Part shown: one piece after another, positions 25,363-31,820 of the stretch
Position numbering within the stretch: the stretch's first letter is position 1
Layout: every line of letters begins with the position of its first letter
Source of the DNA: Paraburkholderia ginsengisoli NBRC 100965
Lineage (GTDB): Bacteria > Pseudomonadota > Gammaproteobacteria > Burkholderiales > Burkholderiaceae
Reading direction: 5' to 3'
NCBI RefSeq assembly: GCF_000739735.1
Contig: NZ_BBJF01000004.1
Coordinates: 372,001-436,000 of the forward strand
DNA length: 64,000 nt
Notes under the pieces: model-generated
The model's input: the letters and a program-made list of their open reading frames with translations, nothing else
Told to the model about the DNA's origin: nothing
Databases searched by the model: none
Made by a program: the position numbers and the translations under genes

Positions 25363-25779
25363 ATGAGCGAATGCTCTAAGCATCCACAATGGAAACCTGA
25401 GGGTATGGAGTGGCGTTGTCCTTACTGTGTAGGGACTAATGCCGGTAGCTCTACCACCAAGCGATTAACTATCAAACAACGAGCTAGGCTTGCTAGTACT
25501 AACGCTCCACGTATTGATGACCTTAGCGGCCACGCTTGGGGAAAGATACGAGACCGTATTCGTGAGCGGGATCAATGGACTTGTTGTATGTGTAAGCACG
25601 TAGAGTTACGAGGTGTTGTAGACCACGTTAAGCCACTGGAACAAGGCGGCTCTAATGATGATACCAATTTGCAATACCTGTGTAATCCGTGTCATGTGGA
25701 TAAGACCAATAGAGATAGAGGCTTTAAGGTTAAACGTGCATTCGGACCAGATGGTATGCCGTTAGATGGTGGCTGGTAA
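25363..25779 (+). CDS. HNH endonuclease
   Basis: The 138-residue protein has the HNH nuclease core: RIRERDQWTCCMC (Cys74/75 and Cys77), VVDHVKPLEQGG (catalytic Asp87-His88), DTNLQYLCNPCHVDKTNR (Asn102, Cys107, Cys110, His111). An additional N-terminal Cys cluster (Cys4, Cys19, Cys22) probably binds a second zinc. The HNH protein gp74 of phage HK97 works with terminase in specific DNA cleavage; the position here suggests a similar role. Codon use is much more AT-rich than in the genes to its left, pointing to a different origin. Confidence 0.85.
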   Translation: MSECSKHPQWKPEGMEWRCPYCVGTNAGSSTTKRLTIKQRARLASTNAPRIDDLSGHAWGKIRDRIRERDQWTCCMCKHVELRGVVDHVKPLEQGGSNDDTNLQYLCNPCHVDKTNRDRGFKVKRAFGPDGMPLDGGW

Positions 25780-26055
25780 TAACGGGCCGGTTAATACGAG
25801 CGAGGGCCATGAGGGACGGTAGTCCCGAGTGGACCGAGATATACGAGTATTGTATTGAGTCGTATAGACCACGTTATATACGAGCTATCGTGTATATCTT
25901 ATAGATCAAGGATTAACTCCTTAATCTAGTATCCTTAATCTGGATAGTTAGATATACCTAGCAGGCCAATATTAGTGAGGTTAATTTAATATCCTTAATA
26001 TTAGATAGTTAGCTGTATCTAGCAGGCCAAGATTAACAGACCAAGGATTAGTACA
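25780..26055. repeat. AT-rich region with hairpins and two ~60-bp tandem repeats (origin candidate)
   Basis: Two imperfect copies of a ~60-base unit lie head to tail at 25921-25980 and 25981-26041. Each contains TTAAT, ATCCTTAAT, GATAGTTAG and CTAGCAGGCCAA in the same order. To the left are the hairpins GGGAC-GGTA-GTCCC (25813-25826), ATACGA...TCGTAT (25841-25865) and TATATACGA-GCTA-TCGTGTATA. The GGATTA/TAATCC motif recurs. Low GC, iteron-like repeats and hairpins fit a replication origin or a structured RNA. Confidence 0.5.
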
Positions 26056-26241
26056 GTGAGATTAATTAGATGGAAAATTAAATGTGATAGCTCATTACTG
26101 AACTCTCAGGTATTCACTAGCAGGAAAGATGCTAAGAATACTGCCGATTGGTTTTATGAGTGTAATCAGTATATGAGGATGAAAGATAGGCCATATAGGC
26201 TCATTAAGAACAAGATCGATCTAAGCGGTTTGTTAAATTAA
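26056..26241 (+). CDS. 61-residue basic protein of unknown function
   Basis: The frame starts at GTG 26056 with AGGA nearby and reads MRLIRWKIKCDSSLLNSQVF then SRKDAKNTADWFYECNQYMR. It is rich in Lys and Arg with low GC, like its neighbours. No family is recognised. The amino acid composition looks protein-like rather than random. Confidence 0.45.
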   Translation: MRLIRWKIKCDSSLLNSQVFTSRKDAKNTADWFYECNQYMRMKDRPYRLIKNKIDLSGLLN

Positions 26242-26251
26242 GGAAGATGCT

Positions 26252-26380
26252 ATGAAGGGTAATTCAAGTCAGCCAGCTAATAAGGCATTGTTAGGCGACA
26301 TGCTCAAATTTACTGAATTAATGGTTAGCGGAACGGAGGGCAAATCATTCTGGATTGATAAGATAGAAATTACGGCGTAG
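26252..26380 (+). CDS. 42-residue small protein
   Basis: MKGNSSQPANKALLGDMLKF begins this short frame; AAGGA is upstream at suitable distance and the previous stop is 10 bases away. It contains an amphipathic stretch LLGDMLKFTELMVSG. No family is recognised. Confidence 0.45.
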   Translation: MKGNSSQPANKALLGDMLKFTELMVSGTEGKSFWIDKIEITA

Positions 26381-26603
26381 AAACGTGAGGTTCGGGTATG
26401 GTTCGGTACGGAGGATTTCGGGAGGTCTCGCCCTGTGGGGTACAGGTTTTGAAACCTGTGAGCGGTAGTCAGGTACGGTCGCGCATAAAATCGGCTGTAA
26501 CGCCCTATGGTATTGGGTTTTATAGGATTTTGATGGACGGTACTGACTACTTTCCTACTATTTTCTATAATAGAGAGAATGAACGTAGTGAACAGGGTAC
26601 GGG
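26381..26603 (+). ncRNA. structured leader or operator region before the gene at 26604
   Basis: ACAGGTTT-TG-AAACCTGT (26442-26459) is a perfect 8-bp inverted repeat. Its left arm ACAGG can alternatively pair with CCTGT at 26432-26436, so two hairpins are mutually exclusive. A further pair is GTAGTCAG (26465-26472) with CTGACTAC (26543-26550). A 69-codon frame (26398-26607) crosses the region and overlaps the next start, but the inverted repeats and internal promoter make it doubtful. Confidence 0.4.
26543..26571 (+). promoter_or_regulatory. sigma70-type promoter of the gene at 26604
   Basis: CTGACT (26543-26548), a 17-base spacer and a perfect TATAAT (26566-26571) lie 33 bases before the ATG. 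The -35 element coincides with one arm of an inverted repeat, suggesting repressible control. Confidence 0.6.
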
Positions 26604-27416
26604 ATGACGAGCCGCCAAGAATGGTATGACGCCGGTCTACGGCAGATGCATGACGAGTTGGTCAGGTTTGCCAATGAGCAGGTCCGCCGCTACGAGGCGC
26701 AATACGGTAGGAAACCTAAGTATGATCCACGGGCACTTAAACGCACCTACATGCTGGCCTCGTTTGAGGGGGCATACAAGGTACCCGAACAGCTTTTGCG
26801 GGCCTACTTGGCTAACCGGGATGCGGTGGATTCGCTCTCTGTTCAGGCTAGGCATGACTACCTTTTGCCGGTCGCTCTACAGGCTATTGGAGTCGCCGGG
26901 GAAGTTGTCGATAAACAGGTTTGGTACAAGGATTTGGAGTCGTACCAACTTGGTCCGATGCATACGTTACTCAAGCAACACGGGTATGCCCCGGCTACAA
27001 CCGATACCACGCTAACGAAAATGCGAAAGCTGATTCTTGCCGGTCTGCCGGATACGGAGAAGGACGAGCGGATACTTTCCTTTGGCGAGGGCGTGCATAA
27101 GGTAGTCGTAGCCGCTAACCGGGTTGTAACGTATCGGGGAGAGTCCCGTACGGTCCAGGTGCTTGGTAGTCGCTACCGTGTTAAGACGGGAGGAAAGCTA
27201 GTTTCACTCTGGACTTGGCTGGAGCAATCCGTATCTAAGCAAGACCAATCCGCTATCCGTGAATTGATTGCACAAGCGGATTATGCGGCGGGGGCTAGAC
27301 GGTATGCTGAGGAACAATGCGCAACTCAACAAAGAGCGGGTGAGGACGCACTAGCGGACATGTTCGAGACAGCCGATACGGGGATTGACCGAGGCGGAGA
27401 ACGTAATTTCGATTAG
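26604..27416 (+). CDS. 270-residue protein of unknown function
   Basis: I do not recognise this protein. It is mostly helical: MTSRQEWYDAGLRQMHDELV, then EQVRRYEAQYGRKPKYDPRA, with a central VVVAANRVVTYRGESRTVQV beta segment and an acidic Asp/Glu-rich C-terminus. Its own promoter and the upstream structured region suggest separate control from the capsid block. A replication or regulatory role is possible because it lies between the origin-like repeats and the ssDNA-binding-like gene. Its 3' end overlaps the convergent Rha-like gene by 66 bases. Confidence 0.65.
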   Translation: MTSRQEWYDAGLRQMHDELVRFANEQVRRYEAQYGRKPKYDPRALKRTYMLASFEGAYKVPEQLLRAYLANRDAVDSLSVQARHDYLLPVALQAIGVAGEVVDKQVWYKDLESYQLGPMHTLLKQHGYAPATTDTTLTKMRKLILAGLPDTEKDERILSFGEGVHKVVVAANRVVTYRGESRTVQVLGSRYRVKTGGKLVSLWTWLEQSVSKQDQSAIRELIAQADYAAGARRYAEEQCATQQRAGEDALADMFETADTGIDRGGERNFD

Positions 27417-27719
27417 AGTAGCGTTACGGGTTAGCTGAGGAGTCGCTAGCTGTTTGGCCTCAAGCTCCTGCCAGCGGTCCACGAGGCGGGCCGTGAATTC
27501 GGGTGATAGCTGCGCGACGATCACGTAGCTGTCGCGCTTGTTTACGCGATAGACCGAGATAGTCTTCGGGCCGGGGCCGGGATTTGAGACTTCCACCATT
27601 GGTGGAAGTGTGATTACACCGCGCGTACCAAGGCGCTCAATGGTCCGCATAACGCTGTCATGTCGTGGCGCGTCATCCGGCCCGCGTCGCAGTAGTTCCG
27701 CAATCTCGCGGCTACTCAT
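27351..27719 (-). CDS. Rha-like phage regulatory protein
   Basis: The 122-residue protein resembles the N-terminal part of the phage regulator Rha: MSSREIAELLRRGPDDAPRH, SVMRTIERLGTRGVITLPPM, ISVYRVNKRDSYVIVAQLSP, then RLVDRWQELE. Rha proteins act in lysogeny control of lambdoid phages. ATG 27719 overlaps the stop of a 36-codon gene upstream, so translation is coupled. An open frame continues to 27833, but that extension is an out-of-frame reading of the small gene and is rejected. The last ~25 residues are antisense to the 26604 gene. Confidence 0.6.
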   Translation of the reverse strand: MSSREIAELLRRGPDDAPRHDSVMRTIERLGTRGVITLPPMVEVSNPGPGPKTISVYRVNKRDSYVIVAQLSPEFTARLVDRWQELEAKQLATPQLTRNATLIEITFSASVNPRIGCLEHVR

Positions 27720-27826
27720 CGTGGCGGTTTCGTCGCGGTGGGGATTTCCTGCAATGCAGGAGATTCGATCACGCCACGCGCAACAAGGCGCTCGATCGTG
27801 TCGTGGCGCGTCTCCTTCCTGTTCAT
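27716..27826 (-). CDS. 36-residue mini-Rha module
   Basis: MNRKETRHDTIERLVARGVI then ESPALQEIPTATKPPR repeats a segment of the next gene (RTIERLGTRGVITLPP). Its TGA overlaps the ATG of that gene (ATGA). It could be a decayed duplicate kept as a translational coupler, or a small functional partner. Confidence 0.4.
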   Translation of the reverse strand: MNRKETRHDTIERLVARGVIESPALQEIPTATKPPR

Positions 27827-27872
27827 CCACCATTGGTGGTTGGACAATTACGCCGCGCTCAGCAAGTTGGTC
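27821..27872 (-). pseudogene. relic of a third Rha-like module
   Basis: DQLAERGVIVQPPMVDE, again matching the RGVI-PPMV segment, is readable between a TAG codon and the start of the 36-codon gene. It has no start and is in another frame. It shares the 13-mer CCACCATTGGTGG (27827-27839) with the intact gene (27593-27605). Confidence 0.35.
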
Positions 27873-27899
27873 CTAGGACCATCGGTAGGACATATGTCC
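27869..27899. promoter_or_regulatory. two perfect 12-bp palindromes, divergent operator candidates
   Basis: GGTCCTAGGACC (27869-27880) and GGACATATGTCC (27888-27899) have centres 19 bp apart and share the direct repeat TAGGAC. They lie between the leftward Rha-like genes and the rightward membrane genes. A dimeric repressor binding both sites is a plausible reading. Confidence 0.6.
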
Positions 27900-27981
27900 G
27901 ATTTGCTTCCGTTGAATTCCGGTAGACACTAAGGACGCGTTAGTTAGGGAGACACGTTCTTTCGGGTCTACGGGAGTAGAT

Positions 27982-28098
27982 ATGCAACGTCCTGGAGCTT
28001 ATTTTCGCAAGATATTAGAGATCGACATTTATATAGTGTTATTGGCTATGCAGGTACTGCTGATGGGTGCGCTTCTGATTTGGTCACTTGGCGCGTAG
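27982..28098 (+). CDS. 38-residue membrane protein
   Basis: MQRPGAYFRKILEIDIYIVL then LAMQVLLMGALLIWSLGA is a basic head followed by one long membrane helix. GGGAG lies 8 bases upstream of ATG 27982. It is 10 bases before the next membrane-protein gene, so the two are likely co-translated and may work together. Confidence 0.55.
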   Translation: MQRPGAYFRKILEIDIYIVLLAMQVLLMGALLIWSLGA

Positions 28099-28108
28099 CG
28101 GGAGCATC

Positions 28109-28288
28109 ATGGCAAATTTCATCGTATCTCATTGGCTCGCACTTACGATCTTCATAACGCCGGGTATCATGGGCATTCTGATTGTGCGCGGCAGTAGGTT
28201 GCCCGACCCCGAACCACAAGGGGAGACACGCCGAGCTATTGAGGCGCAGCGGGCAGGGTTAGCCCGTGAATCTCAAACTGTGACATAG
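28109..28288 (+). CDS. small membrane protein, paralogue of the one at 20089
   Basis: The 59-residue protein begins MANFIVSHWLALTIFITPGI, then MGILIVRG and a charged tail. It is clearly related to the minus-strand frame at 20089-20250. GGGAG stands 5 bases before ATG 28109; an in-frame start at 28088 would overlap the preceding gene and is not used. The function is unknown. Confidence 0.65.
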   Translation: MANFIVSHWLALTIFITPGIMGILIVRGSRLPDPEPQGETRRAIEAQRAGLARESQTVT

Positions 28289-28405
28289 CCTCCACAAGGG
28301 GGCGCAGTGGGTAGAATCCCCGCCGTAATTACTGGACGCATCGCCCTCGCTGTGGCCCTGTAGCGCGTCCCCTAGCTCCTCACTTTGCAATGCGGAGGTA
28401 GCACA

Positions 28406-29149
28406 ATGGACGAATACCTGTGGTCGTATATTCTTAAAGGCATCCAAGGTATGCCGGATATGCGCGCGCCGTCAGTTCAAGATGGATACATTCCGCCCGC
28501 CGCTGGCCTCGCCTATGCGCGCCTCGTTGGTTACTTTGAGATTGGCAAGCATGACGAGGAGAACAGGGAAGGCGAGTTGGTCCTCGTTGACAAGGTAGAC
28601 CTTGTGTTTGAACTGTCCGGCCCGAACCACCAGCCGCATAAGTTGGATGACGGTACGCTGATGCCGCACCGCGTTACCGTGCAGGAGACGTTGAGTTTTA
28701 GCGACCGCGCTAACTTCTTTAAGCTCTTTACGATGATGAACGCGGCGTATGGAGGCTCGGCTTCGCACATGGTGTTGCTTTTGAGTAAGCCGTTTATCGT
28801 TGAAGTGTTCCACCGTAGGAGCAAGGACGGTAAGAAGGTGTACGCAAACCTCAAGGGGCCAAACGGCTACAACGTGCGAGGAGCGTCCGTACACGATCCG
28901 GTTACAGGTAAGCAGTCTCCGATTGATGTTGGCCCCGCACTCACCGATTCTAGGGCGTTCGTTTGGGAACTGGCTAATAAGGACATGTGGGACAGCATCC
29001 ATATTCCCGGCTTCTACGAGGAGCGCAGGAACGATAAGGGCGAAGTTATCGCCCCGGCCCGATCCAAAAATGTTCTCCAAGAGAGAATCATGTCCGCTAA
29101 GAACTGGCCGGAGCTTGCCGCCCGTCTAGGAGTTAGCCCAACTTCTTAG
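28406..29149 (+). CDS. putative phage-type ssDNA-binding protein
   Basis: The 247-residue protein has GYIPPAAGLAYARLVGYFEI, then VDKVDLVFELSGP (FELSGP at 68-73), and a C-terminal acidic-to-neutral tail. From family knowledge, the VFELSG-type segment occurs in phage proteins annotated as single-strand DNA-binding or replication accessory proteins; I cannot confirm this by search. ATG 28406 follows GGAGG by 8 bases. The gene ends 17 bases inside the convergent integrase gene. Confidence 0.45.
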   Translation: MDEYLWSYILKGIQGMPDMRAPSVQDGYIPPAAGLAYARLVGYFEIGKHDEENREGELVLVDKVDLVFELSGPNHQPHKLDDGTLMPHRVTVQETLSFSDRANFFKLFTMMNAAYGGSASHMVLLLSKPFIVEVFHRRSKDGKKVYANLKGPNGYNVRGASVHDPVTGKQSPIDVGPALTDSRAFVWELANKDMWDSIHIPGFYEERRNDKGEVIAPARSKNVLQERIMSAKNWPELAARLGVSPTS

Positions 29150-30134
29150 CCAAGTCCTCGGCCCGTAAATGGGTGTAGCGCTGAAGGTGCTTAAGGTTTT
29201 TGTGTCCCGTGATTGTGGCAACTTCGATTACGTTTAAGCCCTTCTCAAACAAGCGGCTTGCGGCTTCGTGCCTTAGATCGTGAAAGCGAAGGTTACCCAG
29301 GTCGCATTGTTGGCGAACTTGGCGGAACGCGTATTGCATGGCTGATTGCGTGAGCTTGAACACCCGGCCTCTGTGAGGAGGTGGGCACCAAGTTAGAGCT
29401 TCAAGCGCACGCGTTGATAAGGGCACCTTGCGCGCCGTCCCGTTTTTGGTCATCGGTAGTAGGGCGGTTCGGGCCTCTATGTCAATGTGTTCCCACCTGA
29501 GCTTGGCTATCTCGCCTTGGCGCATTGCCGTCTCGATTGCAAGGATGATGGCTGGAGCTATCTCCCGGTTGAATTCAATAGCTTTTTCAATGAGCCGTTC
29601 GTCATCACCGGCCAGGAGCCGAACGTCGCGGGGGAGAGGCAGTTTGGGACGACGCAATCCCTTTGTCGGGTTGACGGTTAGGCCAAGGCCCCACTCATCC
29701 ATGGCAAGTCTGTACACGGCTGATATAGCGTCCAATTCTCTTACCACGGTAGAGCTTGCGGCCTCCCCGATACGGCGGTCTCGCCATTCGACCAGATGGG
29801 GCTTATCGAGCTTCGCTGCGGGGATTGAACACAGCTTCCTTTCTTTGCGGAGAAAGCGGCGACAGATACTGCGCTCCCACTCGGCATTCCGTCGACCGGG
29901 TAGAGGGGTCTTTATATAGCGCTCAAACAAGTCTCCGAGCGTTGGCGCGGGCGGCTTTGGTTTGGCCTCGCGTACCATCCTTGATGGAGCTGAGTTCGGT
30001 CCTGTTGCGCTGGTTTGCTTCGCCGCCCATTGCTCTGCTGCTTCTCTGGTATCGAAGGTCTTAGACCGGATCGGTTGACCCTTGACACGTATTTTTACCT
30101 GCCACTTGTACCCACGTTGGACGATGCTTGCCAT
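29133..30134 (-). CDS. int: tyrosine recombinase (integrase) of the element
   Basis: The 333-residue protein is a complete phage-type tyrosine integrase. The N-terminus has an arm-binding-like MASIVQRGYKWQVKIRVKG. The core-binding domain runs about 64-155. The catalytic residues are Arg205 (AMRQGEIAKLRW), Lys230 (MTKNG), His285 and Arg288 (HDLRH), His311 (TGHKN) and Tyr320 (LQRYTHL). All are present, so it should be active. The start lies 43 bases inside attR; a TTGTACCCA arm site falls within its first codons, allowing autoregulation. It catalyses integration at the 3' end of ybiT. Confidence 0.95.
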   Translation of the reverse strand: MASIVQRGYKWQVKIRVKGQPIRSKTFDTREAAEQWAAKQTSATGPNSAPSRMVREAKPKPPAPTLGDLFERYIKTPLPGRRNAEWERSICRRFLRKERKLCSIPAAKLDKPHLVEWRDRRIGEAASSTVVRELDAISAVYRLAMDEWGLGLTVNPTKGLRRPKLPLPRDVRLLAGDDERLIEKAIEFNREIAPAIILAIETAMRQGEIAKLRWEHIDIEARTALLPMTKNGTARKVPLSTRALEALTWCPPPHRGRVFKLTQSAMQYAFRQVRQQCDLGNLRFHDLRHEAASRLFEKGLNVIEVATITGHKNLKHLQRYTHLRAEDLAKKLG

Positions 30135-30146
30135 ATCTGATACCCA
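30106..30146. promoter_or_regulatory. right-end arm-type sites
   Basis: An exact TTGTACCCA is at 30106-30114 and a variant TGATACCCA at 30138-30146, with an inverted AATTGGGTGCC further right (30167). They mirror the left-end cluster and overlap the integrase start and its likely promoter. Confidence 0.55.
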
Positions 30147-30177
30147 AGTAGTTGAGGGATATCAGGAATTGGGTGCC

Positions 30178-30302
30178 TGTCGCACGACCGCGAGTTCGTG
30201 AGCGGCCTCGCCAATCGGATCATCGAAGTGAAGACCAATGGCACGCTGAACGACTTCGGTGGCAACTATGAAGACTTCCTGTTGAGCCAGGGCGTGCAAT
30301 AA
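30178..30302 (+). pseudogene. ybiT: displaced 3' end of ybiT
   Basis: The segment contains the last 125 bases of ybiT, including the codons for a C-terminal [15 protein letters not shown] and stop, but has no start or upstream part. It is the original gene end, cut off by integration. Confidence 0.9.
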
Positions 30303-30308
30303 GCGCTA
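30178..30308 (+). repeat. right attachment repeat (attR), 131 bp
   Basis: Identical to attL at 17856-17986. To its right, normal chromosomal sequence resumes with the former ybiT terminator. The integrase and its arm sites lie immediately to its left. Confidence 0.95.
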
Positions 30309-30350
30309 TCCACGCGCAGCACGCGCCATGCGCATCCCGCAGCATCGCCA

Positions 30351-30379
30351 AAGCCCGCTTCTCCGAAGCGGGCTTTTTT
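30351..30379 (+). terminator. native ybiT terminator, now separated from its gene
   Basis: A perfect 10-bp stem AAGCCCGCTT / AAGCGGGCTT with a CTCCG loop ends in six T. Before integration it would have lain about 50 bases past the ybiT stop. Confidence 0.88.
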
Positions 30380-30553
30380 CATTGCGCGTGCGGCGTATCG
30401 TCTCGTATCGCATCGAGTATCCGCTTCAGATGACCGGCATCAATCAATCACTGCGCACGTCGCGTGCATTCGCCGCTGCATTGACCTGACGCAAGGCAGT
30501 CCGCGCCCGACAGTCGATGATCAATGGTTTGATAATTCGTCATCGGCCCAGTC

Positions 30554-31744
30554 ATGCTCCACTCTCATTCGTTCCCACCGCTGGTGATCCGCGGCCGCTC
30601 GCTGCTGCCGATCGTGCAAGGCGGCATGGGTGTCGGCATCTCGGCCCACCGGCTGGCCGGCAGCGTCGCCCGTGAAGGGGCGCTTGGCACCATCGCCAGT
30701 ATCGACCTGCGTCATCATCATCGCGACCTGGTGGAACTGTGCCGCCAATCGCCCGATACGGCCACGCTCGAACAGGCGAACCTCACCGCGCTCGGGCGTG
30801 AAATCCGCGCGGCCAAAGCGCTCAGCGAGGGTCGCGGCATGATCGCCGTGAACGTGATGAAAGCGGTCAGCGCGCAGGCGGACTACGTGCGTGTGGCCTG
30901 CGAGAGCGGCGCCGACGCGATCGTGATGGGCGCGGGTCTGCCGCTCGATTTGCCTGAGATGACCCAGGCGCACGACATCGCGCTGATACCGATCTTGTCG
31001 GATAGCCGCGGCGTCGCGCTCGTGCTCAAAAAGTGGATGAAAAAGGGCCGCTTGCCCGACGCGGTCGTGATCGAGCATCCGGCCCATGCGGGCGGTCATC
31101 TGGGGGTCGGCAATCTCGCCGACATGCAGGACCGGCGCTTCGACTTCCTGCGCGTGCTCGAGGAACTCGACACCGTGTTCGCGTCGCTCGGCCTGAAACA
31201 CCAGGACGTGCCGTTGATCGTCGCGGGCGGCATCAACAGTCACGCGGCCGTGCGCAACCTCCTGGACGCGGGCGCGAGCGGCGTGCAGCTCGGCACGCCG
31301 TTCGCCGTCACCGAAGAAGGCGACGCGCATCCGAACTTCAAGCGCGTGCTGGCCGAAGCGACGCCCGACGACATCGTCGAATTCATCAGCGTGACGGGGT
31401 TGCCCGCGCGTGCGGTGAAGACGCCGTGGCTGATGCGCTATCTGCGTCACGAAACGAAAATCCGCGAGAAAGTCGGCGCGCTCAAGCACGCGTGTCCCAC
31501 TGCGCTCGAATGTCTGAACGCGTGCGGCTGGCGCGACGGCATCGAGAAGTTCGGCCACTTCTGTATCGACACGCGGCTTGCCGCGGCACTGCGCGGCGAC
31601 GTCGCGAACGGGCTGTTCTTCCGCGGTCGCGAAGCGTTGCCGTTCGGCACGGCGATTCGCAGCGTGCACGATCTGATCGAACTGCTGTTGACCGGCGCGG
31701 CGCGACCGGCCGTCGCAGGGCGTTGGTCCTTCTCGCTGGGTTGA
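30554..31744 (+). CDS. nitronate monooxygenase-family flavoprotein
   Basis: The 396-residue protein belongs to the nitronate monooxygenase (2-nitropropane dioxygenase) family of FMN TIM-barrel enzymes. It has the N-terminal PIVQGGMGVGIS, then MIAVNVMKAVS, VIEHPAHAGGHLG with the catalytic His region, and FMN-phosphate-binding IVAGGINSH with GVQLGTPF. Family members oxidise nitronates or similar toxins. A C-terminal Cys-containing region (KHACPTALECLNACGWRDG) is typical of one bacterial subgroup. The ATG at 30554 has a weak ribosome-binding site. Confidence 0.87.
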   Translation: MLHSHSFPPLVIRGRSLLPIVQGGMGVGISAHRLAGSVAREGALGTIASIDLRHHHRDLVELCRQSPDTATLEQANLTALGREIRAAKALSEGRGMIAVNVMKAVSAQADYVRVACESGADAIVMGAGLPLDLPEMTQAHDIALIPILSDSRGVALVLKKWMKKGRLPDAVVIEHPAHAGGHLGVGNLADMQDRRFDFLRVLEELDTVFASLGLKHQDVPLIVAGGINSHAAVRNLLDAGASGVQLGTPFAVTEEGDAHPNFKRVLAEATPDDIVEFISVTGLPARAVKTPWLMRYLRHETKIREKVGALKHACPTALECLNACGWRDGIEKFGHFCIDTRLAAALRGDVANGLFFRGREALPFGTAIRSVHDLIELLLTGAARPAVAGRWSFSLG

Positions 31745-31820
31745 TGCGGGTCAACGCGCGGCCTGATCGTAACTTCGACAATCCTCGCATGACATCAACA
31801 TCCATCACACGGGGAAGCAC

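Larger units (their letters stand above)
17856..30308. mobile_element. 12.3-kb capsid-encoding integrative element (putative phage satellite) in ybiT
   Basis: The boundaries are two identical 131-bp copies of the ybiT 3' end (17856-17986 and 30178-30308), giving a repeat unit of 12,322 bp. Inside are a complete tyrosine integrase at the right end, an HK97-like capsid protein, small-terminase-like and HNH proteins, an ADP-ribosyltransferase-like protein, RHH and Rha-like regulators and many small genes. Base composition and codon use differ clearly from the flanks, most strongly at 25.0-26.4 kb. I find no portal, large terminase, protease, tail, holin or endolysin gene. It is too small and incomplete for a self-sufficient tailed phage. 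Confidence 0.9.

Noticed and set aside
25842..25870. Sequence on the minus strand resembling a T7-type promoter (TACGACTCA core)
   Set aside because: Only a nine-base core matches, there is no second copy elsewhere in the element, and the site is explained by ATACGA/TCGTAT hairpins.
26430..26470. Stem-loop looking like a tRNA anticodon arm
   Set aside because: The loop is eight bases, no acceptor or T arm can be formed, and no tRNA is needed for integration because ybiT is the target.
26398..26607. 69-codon open frame ending in ATGA overlap with the gene at 26604
   Set aside because: It contains two competing hairpins and a strong promoter, and the protein composition is unconvincing; reported as a regulatory region instead.
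27720..27833. N-terminal extension of the Rha-like protein
   Set aside because: It is an out-of-frame reading of the coupled 36-codon gene and has unnatural composition (many Cys and Trp).
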